IMG/VR virus record: IMGVR_UViG_3300009184_000129
Span: 1 to 31,335 of that record
Reading direction: 5' to 3' (one strand)
Length of the DNA: 31,335 nt
DNA from: a virus
The notes beneath the pieces were generated by a model, which was not told the origin of the DNA, did not search any database, and worked only from the letters and a program-made list of their open reading frames with translations. Position 1 is the first letter of the stretch. Each line of letters starts with the position of its first letter. Both the position numbers and the translations under genes were made by a program. Shown in pieces: positions 1-5,463 of the stretch.

Positions 1-1296
1 AAACTTAAGGCCATGTGCTCTGAGACGGGCTTGAATGCTCCGAGCACGGGTTGGCTTGTCTTTGCCTCCGTGCTTTAAGGGCAACAGAGAAATGTATGTA
101 TTGTTTTTAATCATCTCTTCACGTAAGAACGGGCCGATGGCTTTTGAGATTTGCATATCCTCAACACCCATGGCTACAGGATCATAAAGCTTTTGAAGGG
201 TTAAGAATGTATCAACAATTTCTTTACCATCCATACGCTCACGGATAATGTTCTTTAAGTGAATTCGTTTATCTTCGTCAACACCTGCTATCACAAACAC
301 AGAGAAGTCAGCCTTCTCGCTTTCTGAAATAGCCAAGTCGGCAGTGACGTAGTAGTTGAGCTTTGTTTGACGATCATCTTGCGTTATAGGCAGAAAGTCG
401 CTTCGTTTAAAGAAGCTGACACTTTCGTCAATTGGCTCGTTTAAATATTCCTGACTGTAAATGTCTGTAGTTCCATCCTTGACGGCTTCTTCATACAGCA
501 TCTTAAAGTCAGCAGCACTTTTCTTTGAAGGCCATAGCAACTTAGTAAAGTCACTATTGTGGGCACGGTATTTAACCGCCTTCCACATACCTTTACGTGT
601 AGAGTATTGCTTTAGTTCTTCAATGACAGTCATCTTGTCTGATGCATTGGGCATGTTGCGTTCTAACAGGCTGTCAGCGTGCAGGATTGTTCCCACCATA
701 CGCACGATACCTGAATCACTTCTACAGGGCAGCAAGGCCCCTTTAAACCACTTACGCATTTTTTCACGACGGTCTTTGTTCATAACAAGCTCATCGTTTT
801 CCATATCATCACACATAATGATGTCAGGACGAGACCCATTCCAGATTAATCCACGCAGCTTCTGTTCCGCTCCCTTGGCAATGATCCTGAACTTATGTCC
901 GTCCTCACACTCAACAATGATGTCCGCTTCCGTGTCTTTGGCAAACTGGACAATGTTCTTATCGTTCTTTTTAATTCCAAACAACTGAATGAGTTCTTCA
1001 TTCTCTTGCAATTCTTGTTTGAAAGTTCCTAAGAACAAAGCTGCCTGTGATTCTGTGTCAGACACAAGCAGCATAAATTTTCTTTCTCTAAACAGGAGCG
1101 TGGCTAAGCCATAGCCTAGCGTCACCCCTGTACTTTTGGCATGCCCTCGTGGGGCAGCAATGGCTACAAACTTTTCATTGGAACAACATAGGTCCCAACA
1201 TTCCTTGTGGAAATCAGGAGAACTGGCTTGACCGTCAAAGCGACTGGACAGGACACTTCCCACAAATCCAGCAACAACCTCAGCGGTAAGCTTCAT
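1..1296 (-). CDS. terL: Terminase large subunit, 3' end cut by window edge
   Basis: This is the ATPase/nuclease motor that packages phage DNA into proheads. The frame stays open from an ATG at 1296 to the left edge (432 codons), so the C-terminus is missing. Visible motifs are a Walker A of the terminase type (APRGHAKST, about residues 48-57), a Walker B-like segment (PDIIMCDD, about 157-164), a coupling motif (GTILHAD, about 202-208), and the start of the RNase H-fold nuclease (YYVTADLAIS, first acid near D320; GVED near 377-380 as the likely second). The third nuclease acid would lie outside the window. The start codon directly abuts the TAA of the HNH gene upstream, so the two are probably translationally coupled. 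No frame defects are seen. Confidence 0.95.
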   Translation of the reverse strand, partial: MKLTAEVVAGFVGSVLSSRFDGQASSPDFHKECWDLCCSNEKFVAIAAPRGHAKSTGVTLGYGLATLLFRERKFMLLVSDTESQAALFLGTFKQELQENEELIQLFGIKKNDKNIVQFAKDTEADIIVECEDGHKFRIIAKGAEQKLRGLIWNGSRPDIIMCDDMENDELVMNKDRREKMRKWFKGALLPCRSDSGIVRMVGTILHADSLLERNMPNASDKMTVIEELKQYSTRKGMWKAVKYRAHNSDFTKLLWPSKKSAADFKMLYEEAVKDGTTDIYSQEYLNEPIDESVSFFKRSDFLPITQDDRQTKLNYYVTADLAISESEKADFSVFVIAGVDEDKRIHLKNIIRERMDGKEIVDTFLTLQKLYDPVAMGVEDMQISKAIGPFLREEMIKNNTYISLLPLKHGGKDKPTRARSIQARLRAHGLKF

Positions 1297-1590
1297 TTAA
1301 TGTTCTCGTCTACTGGTTTGGCTCTTGAGGCTTCCGTCTCCATTTCTAGAAAAGCTTCTATTTGAGCCTTTAGAGACAGAGCGAGCGTTGGAAAGAGTAT
1401 TGGCTCCGCCTTTGGAAAGAGGTCGGATGTGGTCGAGGTCATTTCCGTCTCCTTTGTGGGTGATGCCTTGAGCATTAGCTTGTCTCCGTAAGGTGGTTCT
1501 TTCCGACCGATTGTGTATCTGGTCTGGACGGCTGTGGTACTTCGCGTATTCCTTCGCGTAGTCCCTCTTCCCATTGGTCATGTATGGCAT
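1297..1590 (-). CDS. Small HNH homing-type endonuclease
   Basis: This is a 97-residue protein of the small phage HNH family. It starts MPYMTNGKRDY, then has a basic helix with paired Arg residues, then the nuclease core NDLDHIRPLSKGGANTLSNAR, where D-H and the later N are the catalytic and metal-site positions, and a basic tail. I chose the ATG at 1590 over that at 1596 because a GGAG lies 7 nt upstream and because family members begin near this MPY. The gene sits between the TerS-like gene and terL, and its 5' part overlaps the C-terminal coding region of the TerS-like frame in another frame. HNH genes next to terminases occur in many phages and may act in packaging cleavage or as homing elements. 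The sequence does not say which. Confidence 0.85.
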   Translation of the reverse strand: MPYMTNGKRDYAKEYAKYHSRPDQIHNRSERTTLRRQANAQGITHKGDGNDLDHIRPLSKGGANTLSNARSVSKGSNRSFSRNGDGSLKSQTSRREH

Positions 1591-2236
1591 CAGCATTCTC
1601 CAAACTGGTTGCGGGAGCAGGATTCGAACCTACGACTTCCAGCTTATGAGACTGGCCTTCTACCTCTGAATTATCCCGCGTTTTAATCTCAACGTCCTCT
1701 GCATCGATGATGAGAGGGTCTTTTTTCTTTGTTACAAATTCTGCAAACTTTTCAGCCAGCTTAAGCAAACGATCCTCGTCTTGCTTCTCTTCCTGCTGGG
1801 GAGCAGCTGCCTTGTCAAGCAAGGCTCGTTTATCCAAAAGGTCAACAGCAACTTTATGGGCATCCCGTAGGTTGACCTGCTTGCGAACCATCTCGCCAGA
1901 CTTTTGGTCAAACATGAAATCCCCGTTAACAATCCTATCCTCGACAGCCCCTAGGCTGGCATCAACGATTTTCTTCAAGCGTGCAGACATCTGCATGTTT
2001 TCTTGAAGCTTGATGTCCTCAACCGTGTTTTTCCACCATTCGGTGGTTTTCCACACACGGAGGGTTATTTCAGGAATAGCAAGCACCCTGCTCGTAAGAG
2101 CCAAGTTGCCAAGAAGCAACCAAGATTGGACAGCCTCTATTTTTTGCTTGTCACTCCAGGAATGGTTAGAACCCGTGCTCAAAGCACGTTTCTTTGGGCT
2201 GCGTTTTTTAGCAGCAGGATTGTCCGATAAAGCCAT
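1475..2236 (-). CDS. terS: Terminase small subunit-like DNA-binding protein
   Basis: This protein of 253 residues starts MALSDNPAAKKRSPKKRA with a basic N-terminus, followed by a helix-turn-helix-like region (KIEAVQSWLLLGNLALTSRVLAIPE, described by position as about residues 31-55) and VWKTTEWWKNTVEDIK. This is the pattern of phage small terminase or DNA-packaging proteins, and the position upstream of terL agrees. The ATG at 2236 is preceded by GGAG at about 10 nt. A TTG six codons upstream is less likely. The part after about residue 190 is odd: it is read straight through a tRNA gene (see 1606-1680) and then out of frame through the HNH gene. The functional protein may end in this acquired tail. 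The TerS call rests on context and general shape, not on a diagnostic motif. Confidence 0.75.
   Translation of the reverse strand: MALSDNPAAKKRSPKKRALSTGSNHSWSDKQKIEAVQSWLLLGNLALTSRVLAIPEITLRVWKTTEWWKNTVEDIKLQENMQMSARLKKIVDASLGAVEDRIVNGDFMFDQKSGEMVRKQVNLRDAHKVAVDLLDKRALLDKAAAPQQEEKQDEDRLLKLAEKFAEFVTKKKDPLIIDAEDVEIKTRDNSEVEGQSHKLEVVGSNPAPATSLENADAIHDQWEEGLREGIREVPQPSRPDTQSVGKNHLTETS
1606..1680 (-). tRNA. tRNA-Met (anticodon CAT), CCA encoded
   Basis: This is a full cloverleaf read on the minus strand. Acceptor strands are CGCGGGA and TCCCGCA with discriminator A and an encoded CCA. The D arm is TTC/GAA. The anticodon arm is CCAGT-CTCATAA-GCTGG with CAT in the loop. The T arm is GTAGG-TTCGAAT-CCTGC. 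The first acceptor pair is a C1-A72 mismatch, a hallmark of bacterial initiator tRNAs. However, the anticodon stem lacks the three consecutive G-C pairs and the D stem has the elongator-type pair at 11-24, so initiator identity is uncertain. The gene lies wholly inside the 3' part of the TerS-like reading frame on the same strand. Confidence 0.92.
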
Positions 2237-2302
2237 TGTTTTTGTTCTCCACAAAAAGATCCTCTAGGAAACAGGCATCATTTGTGATGCCGTATACTTA
2301 AT

Positions 2303-2331
2303 ATTATACCATAGATTAAAGTAAATGTCAA
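2303..2331 (-). promoter_or_regulatory. Consensus sigma70 promoter driving the terminase genes
   Basis: On the minus strand there is a perfect TTGACA (2326-2331), a 17-nt spacer and a perfect TATAAT (2303-2308). It points at the TerS-like/HNH/terL operon, with a predicted leader of about 60 nt before the ATG at 2236. A host-type housekeeping RNA polymerase would be expected to use it. Confidence 0.88.
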
Positions 2332-2374
2332 GCTATTTCTAAAAAATTTATAAAAAAAATTTTAAGACTACATC

Positions 2375-2403
2375 TTGACAAAACAGGAATTGTATGTTAT
2401 ACT
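2375..2403 (+). promoter_or_regulatory. Strong sigma70 promoter, divergent from the terminase promoter
   Basis: TTGACA (2375-2380), a 17-nt spacer and TATACT (2398-2403) face right, 43 bp from the -35 of the divergent minus-strand promoter. The next sizeable gene starts 1.1 kb downstream, so the transcript would begin with a long leader through the repeat region. It may also prime replication or make a non-coding RNA. The last two points are inference. Confidence 0.8.
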
Positions 2404-2499
2404 ATATATTAATATATATATTATATTATATATTATTATATTATTATTATATTATATATTATACTTATACGCACGTACACGTGCGCATGCGTACGCACG
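2398..2499. repeat. TA-rich tract running into a 34-nt alternating purine/pyrimidine run
   Basis: From about 2398 to 2465 the DNA is almost purely A/T with many TATA and ATTAT units. From 2466 to 2499 it is a perfect alternation of pyrimidine and purine, now GC-containing (CGCACGTACACGTGCGCATG and similar). The first part should melt easily and the second could adopt Z-DNA under negative supercoiling. The tract lies at the start site and downstream of the rightward promoter. Confidence 0.75.
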
Positions 2500-2500
2500 A

Positions 2501-2663
2501 GCAAGCTCATGCTTGCGACAATGTACGCGCGAAGCGCTATGACCATCTTGCTTACATTGAACCTAAAGGTTGTATGCGAGGCCCTAGCCGAGCTTAGCAT
2601 GTGTCTAGAATCGATTTAAACACCCCTAGAAGCTCCTGAAAGGAGCATGGGAATACCTAGGTA
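2501..2663. repeat. Cluster of short perfect hairpins
   Basis: Perfect inverted repeats follow one another: GCAAGC-TCAT-GCTTGC (2501-2516); GCGC-GAA-GCGC (2527-2537), which contains the GCGAAGC mini-hairpin known to be unusually stable as single-stranded DNA; GCTCCT-GAA-AGGAGC (2632-2646); and the palindrome TACCTAGGTA (2654-2663). None is followed by a T run, so these are not terminators. They may be protein-binding sites or single-strand structures used in replication. Confidence 0.65.
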
Positions 2664-2856
2664 GCCAAACTATAAATAATCGTTTTAAACGCTTGTCCTA
2701 TAAACAGTATACCCCACCCCTTTTAAAAACAATAATTACCGTAGTAAATAGGGTTACGCACAATTTCCCTCCAGCCAAGTTTCCCCCCACCCCCCCTTTG
2801 AATATTCAAATGATGAGGTGATGTTTTAAATTATGCATTTCAAATATAATCAAATA

Positions 2857-2906
2857 CTTATATAAGCCCATGCTGATATACTTATATGCGGATTCGCTTA
2901 TATAAG
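2857..2906. repeat. Two copies of palindrome CTTATATAAG
   Basis: Identical 10-bp palindromes lie at 2857-2866 and 2897-2906, each followed by CC, with a related half (ACTTATATGCG) between them. The spacing is 40 bp. They are possible binding sites for a dimeric regulator. Confidence 0.55.
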
Positions 2907-2975
2907 CCGTTGCCATTTCTTAGATTCTAAGATTGTAAACGCGAATGATTCTCATTCTCACCCACTAGAATGTAG

Positions 2976-3117
2976 GTAATACTTTAGTTCTAACCCTATA
3001 CAAAGTAATACTTTTGTTTCTAGAACCACTACCTATATACATCAATAGTAGTAATGTCCCAGAAATGGTGTAATACTTTTGTTTCCTAAACGGAAACTAG
3101 ATGAATACTTTAGTGTC
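2976..3117 (+). repeat. Four direct repeats of type GTAATACTTTWGTTTC
   Basis: Copies begin at 2976 (GTAATACTTTAGTTC), 3005 (GTAATACTTTTGTTTC), 3070 (identical to the second) and 3103 (GAATACTTTAGTGTC). An inverted relative (ACTAAAGTAAT) lies near 3234-3244. Start-to-start distances are 29, 65 and 33 bp. They are iteron-like, so binding by a replication initiator or repressor is the natural guess, but the binding protein is not identified. Confidence 0.7.
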
Positions 3118-3122
3118 AAAAG

Positions 3123-3192
3123 TGTCGGAAAACCGACAGTTAGTAAGCACTCACTTGTCAAAAAGTCGACACTAGTGTCAAAAAACCGACAC
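3123..3192. repeat. Inverted-repeat cluster built on TGTCGG / GTGTC
   Basis: The cluster holds the perfect inverted repeat TGTCGG-AAAA-CCGACA (3123-3138), the 12-bp palindrome GACACTAGTGTC (3168-3179) and GTGTC followed eight bases on by GACAC (3175-3192), all sharing the half-site GTGTC(GG). The last two overlap so that half-sites can be shared. This looks like an operator array for a dimeric DNA-binding protein. Confidence 0.65.
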
Positions 3193-3303
3193 CATTTTGG
3201 AAACCAAAGTGTTACAAAATGAGCCAAAATAATACTAAAGTAATATGGCACACTAGTTGCTTACTATATAGGTATCAGAGAAAATCTTATTTAAGGGCTA
3301 AAA

Positions 3304-3384
3304 TTGAAAACAAAAGAATTCATTTTACTAGTTGGCATAATCTTTGCTTACTTAATAGTATCAGGATTAGACAATCTTAAATGA
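3304..3384 (+). CDS. Possible 26-residue membrane peptide
   Basis: This is a short frame starting at a TTG (3304) with AAGGG six to seven nucleotides upstream and ending at TGA (3382-3384). The product starts MKTKEF, then has one hydrophobic segment (ILLVGIIFAYLIVSG, residues 7-21) and ends DNLK. A charged end, one membrane span and a polar tail is the plan of many phage small membrane peptides. It is the only credible ORF in the control region. The non-ATG start and small size keep confidence low. Confidence 0.35.
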   Translation: MKTKEFILLVGIIFAYLIVSGLDNLK

Positions 3385-3500
3385 GGGAATCTTAGTTAAG
3401 AAAATCTTAGTTAAGAAATACTTAGATTCTAAGATAATGTCGAATTGAATGGCATGGTGTCATTCAGACGGCATTACATTGAAATCTTGGAGATTTTATC

Positions 3501-4367
3501 ATGGCATTTTATGACATTTCATTCAGTGATGATGCGGTAACTTTTGTAAACACTAAGACGAATAAGGCGGAGAAATTCGAATTATTCGAGCAAATGGCGG
3601 ACATTGATGCGATTCGCATAGTCAATGGCGAGATTAAGGCTAGAGACAATGTTTCAAAGGCTAGTGTCTCACTATTGTCTCATTTATTGGATTCGCCTAG
3701 ATTAGACGAATATAAGGGTAAAACCCCTATAAATGAACTAATCCCGAATGACCTAAAATCCGCCATTCGTGACATTGAGACAGAATATTTAAAACCGATA
3801 TTCTCAGCCCCTATGATTGAAAAGGGCAACACAATGGCAACCATTGAAAAACAATGGCAACTATTTGCTAGTGGTTTGCGTGAAGGCGGTGGTTATGCCA
3901 ATGCAAAATCTAGGGTTATTAAATACTTTGCTCATATTGGCAAATTACCCCTAGCAGAGAATGGCAAATGTCTTACAGTGGCATCAATAGACAAAATTTT
4001 GTCTAATGAAATGTCTAAGATTGTGCCTGATGTAAAAGGCGGTATAGCCGATAAACTGGTGAAATTGTCTCTAGAAATTGAGAATAGAAAAGAAACTACG
4101 GACTTAGGCGATTACCCTACTGCTATTGCATCACTTAAGAGTATGCTAGCAACATACGAAGGGCTATATCGTGAGACATTAGAGAATCTTACAATGGCTA
4201 TCGGTAATACTAATTTGCAAAATGTCGCACAAATGGCTATTGCAAAGGCTAGCGAGAAACCTAGTATAGAATCCATTGATGCACAATATCAGAATGGACA
4301 AATAGACGATACTACCTATCAAATTATGATGCTAGAACACCATAATATAGAAATTGTCTTAGAATAA
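3501..4367 (+). CDS. Unknown 288-residue protein, first rightward gene
   Basis: I do not recognise this protein. The ATG at 3501 has GGAG eight nucleotides upstream. It is soluble-looking and mostly helical, with an Asn/Lys/Glu-rich composition, no membrane segment and no cysteine motif. The middle (about residues 115-150: KQWQLFASGLREGGGYANAK and following basic stretch) is the most conserved-looking part. It is the first gene after the control region and has its own pair of terminators, so it forms a single-gene unit separate from the long downstream operon. That position suits an early regulator or takeover protein, but this is inference from place only. Confidence 0.85.
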   Translation: MAFYDISFSDDAVTFVNTKTNKAEKFELFEQMADIDAIRIVNGEIKARDNVSKASVSLLSHLLDSPRLDEYKGKTPINELIPNDLKSAIRDIETEYLKPIFSAPMIEKGNTMATIEKQWQLFASGLREGGGYANAKSRVIKYFAHIGKLPLAENGKCLTVASIDKILSNEMSKIVPDVKGGIADKLVKLSLEIENRKETTDLGDYPTAIASLKSMLATYEGLYRETLENLTMAIGNTNLQNVAQMAIAKASEKPSIESIDAQYQNGQIDDTTYQIMMLEHHNIEIVLE

Positions 4368-4384
4368 AATCTCTCTCTCAAATT

Positions 4385-4410
4385 AGCCCGCCATTGTGCG
4401 GGCTTTTTTT
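4385..4410 (+). terminator. Rho-independent terminator 1
   Basis: The stem is AGCCCGC / GCGGGCT (4385-4391 with 4398-4404), with a 6-nt loop and a T run to 4410. It lies 18 nt after the stop of the 3501-4367 gene. Confidence 0.9.
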
Positions 4411-4413
4411 GTT

Positions 4414-4441
4414 GCGTAACTTTTCAGTTACGCTTTTTTTT
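4414..4441 (+). terminator. Rho-independent terminator 2, tandem with the first
   Basis: The stem is GCGTAAC / GTTACGC (4414-4420 with 4427-4433), with a 6-nt loop followed by eight T residues. It begins only 3 nt after the first terminator ends and stops 24 nt before the next start codon. Confidence 0.88.
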
Positions 4442-4464
4442 GTGCCTAAAATTTGAGGTGTTGT

Positions 4465-4719
4465 ATGGATACAACGGGTCTATCAAATAGGTCTATCAGC
4501 ACGGTCTATCAACAGGCGTGGTGCAAGTGTGGTCAATCCATTGGCTCAGAACGATTTAACTTAGGATATAGGCTATGTCTAGTTTGTGGAGAAAAAGACG
4601 CAAAGCAAAGAAAGTTTACAGTTGTGCCTATGCCCAAGAGTAACTACATTTTAGTTACAGACATGGCACTATTGCGAGGTTTAAACAGTTCACATAAGGG
4701 GAATTCAGATGGACTTTGA
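4465..4719 (+). CDS. Small zinc-ribbon protein, 84 residues
   Basis: The ATG at 4465 is preceded by GAGGT at good spacing. A TTG 12 nt upstream is less likely. The protein has a CxC near residues 19-21 (WCKCGQ) and a CxxC near 38-41 (CLVCGE), a four-cysteine zinc ribbon, followed by VVPMPKSNYILVTD, a segment I associate with conserved small phage proteins of unknown function. Residues 5-17 (GLSNRSISTVYQQ) are encoded by three tandem 13-bp repeats read in three different frames (see 4477-4515), so the N-terminus looks like an addition to the ribbon. It is the first gene of the long operon. Confidence 0.8.
   Translation: MDTTGLSNRSISTVYQQAWCKCGQSIGSERFNLGYRLCLVCGEKDAKQRKFTVVPMPKSNYILVTDMALLRGLNSSHKGNSDGL
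4477..4515 (+). repeat. Three tandem 13-bp repeats headed by GGTCTATCAR
   Basis: GGTCTATCAAATA, GGTCTATCAGCAC and GGTCTATCAACAG follow one another at 4477, 4490 and 4503. They lie just inside the 5' end of the zinc-ribbon gene. Because 13 is not a multiple of three, the same DNA is read as GLS, RSI and VYQ. Confidence 0.92.
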
Positions 4720-4828
4720 AACATTTATCTTTAGATTCGGGCTAACCATTGTGTTCAGCATCATCATTGCAATGAATGTCATTGGTTGCGTATTGGTGGG
4801 CTATGGTATAGGACACTTTCTATTATGA
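4709..4828 (+). CDS. Small single-span membrane protein, 39 residues
   Basis: The ATG at 4709 is preceded by AAGGGG at 7 nt. The product MDFETFIFRFG is followed by a long hydrophobic stretch (residues 12-32, rich in I, V, F and G) and a short end GIGHFLL. It is an inner-membrane peptide of unknown role. Its stop overlaps the next start as ATGA, so translation of the two genes is probably coupled. Confidence 0.65.
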   Translation: MDFETFIFRFGLTIVFSIIIAMNVIGCVLVGYGIGHFLL

Positions 4829-5166
4829 TGATACTCAATCCCAAGGCTAAAGAATCTCAACAGCAAGAAATTGAGAAACACAAACAATGGCTTGCTAAAG
4901 CCAATGCGGGTCAAATTGAGTTGGGCTTTGATTTTGAAGCCCGTCTTAACATTATAAAATCCAATCTATGGAAAAGCATTCGTGACCTATTACCAGAGGG
5001 TAGACAGGCAGAGGTCTTAATGTCTTTACAGAAAGTTTATCTGTCCAACACTAAAATAGATTTAGACATGGACAATTTGGATTCAGCCATGGTATGGCAA
5101 GACACCATACAAGGGCATGAGTATTGGGCAAGTTTACATTCAATGTGTATGGAGAATGATATATGA
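4825..5166 (+). CDS. Unknown 113-residue helical protein
   Basis: It starts with ATGATG at 4825, overlapping the preceding TGA. An upstream TTG in the same frame lies inside the membrane-peptide gene and is not used here. The product is Gln/Glu/Lys-rich and predicted helical (MMILNPKAKESQQQEIEKHK at the start), followed by a leucine-rich middle (LPEGRQAEVLMSLQKVYL). No motif is recognised. Its stop overlaps the next start (ATGA). Confidence 0.7.
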   Translation: MMILNPKAKESQQQEIEKHKQWLAKANAGQIELGFDFEARLNIIKSNLWKSIRDLLPEGRQAEVLMSLQKVYLSNTKIDLDMDNLDSAMVWQDTIQGHEYWASLHSMCMENDI

Positions 5167-5309
5167 AAATCGTTAATGTTTTTGTTAAACGGAGTCGTTT
5201 GGTCGGTAAAAACTACCATTATACGCTATTTGCACGCAATGCACCGAGAGCGTTTACCTACTTCAAGTGGGATAAACCTATTTCTATGCAAGCCTTTTGT
5301 AAATTGTAA
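5163..5309 (+). CDS. Unknown 48-residue basic protein
   Basis: The ATG at 5163 overlaps the preceding stop in an ATGA. The product begins MKIVNVFVKRSRLVGKNYHY and ends MQAFCKL. It is small, basic and rich in aromatic residues, with no recognised family. The stop at 5307-5309 is followed 10 nt later by the next start. The reading frame and spacing fit the operon well, although the gene is short. Confidence 0.6.
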   Translation: MKIVNVFVKRSRLVGKNYHYTLFARNAPRAFTYFKWDKPISMQAFCKL

Positions 5310-5319
5310 GGGGATTCAC

Positions 5320-5463
5320 ATGAACACTTGTCCTGAATGTAGTGAGTATGTATTGTGTAAAGAATGCCAGCAGGCTTTTGAAGAGGCTCAGGTCTATCAA
5401 CAAGCCGAGCCAGAGCCAACACGCATCAACATAGCCAGTGGAGAAGATGTATGTTTAGCGTAA
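5320..5463 (+). CDS. Mini zinc-ribbon protein, 47 residues
   Basis: The ATG at 5320 is preceded by AAGGGG. The protein opens MNTCPECSEYVLCKECQQAF, with CxxC at residues 4-7 and 13-16, a compact zinc ribbon, then an acidic, Gln/Pro-containing tail. One copy of GGTCTATCAA (5391-5400) encodes VYQQ inside the tail. The 3' end overlaps the next gene by 13 nt. Function is unknown. It could bind nucleic acid or a partner protein. Confidence 0.65.
   Translation: MNTCPECSEYVLCKECQQAFEEAQVYQQAEPEPTRINIASGEDVCLA

Larger units (their letters stand above)
2919..3435. repeat. CTTAG-family repeats bracketing the iteron-like clusters
   Basis: The exact 15-mer CTTAGATTCTAAGAT, a near-perfect palindrome, occurs at 2919-2933 and again at 3421-3435. 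Just before the second copy are two tandem copies of AATCTTAGTTAAGAAA (3388-3403 and 3403-3418, 15-bp period). The two 15-mers enclose the TAATACTTT and GTGTC repeat clusters. Confidence 0.65.
2237..3500. other. Non-coding control region, candidate replication origin
   Basis: About 1.25 kb separates the divergent terminase and early operons. It holds only one plausible tiny ORF (3304-3384). In order it contains divergent sigma70 promoters, a TA-rich tract, a 34-nt alternating pyrimidine/purine run, hairpins with GAA loops, C-rich tracts (near 2709-2718 and 2782-2797), repeats of CTTATATAAG, four direct repeats of the TAATACTTT type, a cluster of GTGTC/GACAC inverted elements and CTTAG-type repeats. 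Open frames such as that at 2394-2597 translate to low-complexity Tyr/Ile runs and are not genes. Dense repeats plus easily melted DNA between divergent operons is the usual look of a phage origin or control region. No initiator site can be proven from the sequence. Confidence 0.6.

Noticed and set aside
461-988. Plus-strand frame of 175 codons
   Set aside because: It is antisense to the large terminase, whose Walker and nuclease motifs on the minus strand are clear.
1293-1574. Minus-strand frame of 93 codons overlapping the HNH gene
   Set aside because: It is a Thr/Arg-rich shadow of the HNH gene in another frame. The HNH frame has the motif and a ribosome-binding site.
2394-2597. Open frame of 67 codons in the control region
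   Set aside because: It translates the TA-rich and alternating tracts into Tyr/Ile and then His/Arg/Ala runs, has no ribosome-binding site, and is better explained by sequence composition.
2781-2800. C-rich tract as a G-quadruplex on the minus strand
   Set aside because: Only two long G runs are present, while four are needed for a canonical intramolecular quadruplex.
3042-3251. Minus-strand frame of 69 codons across the repeat cluster
   Set aside because: It runs through the iteron-like and palindromic repeats with no start signal or protein-like conservation.
2919-3435. CRISPR array
   Set aside because: Repeats are short (10-16 bp), of several types and with irregular spacing, and no cas genes are present.
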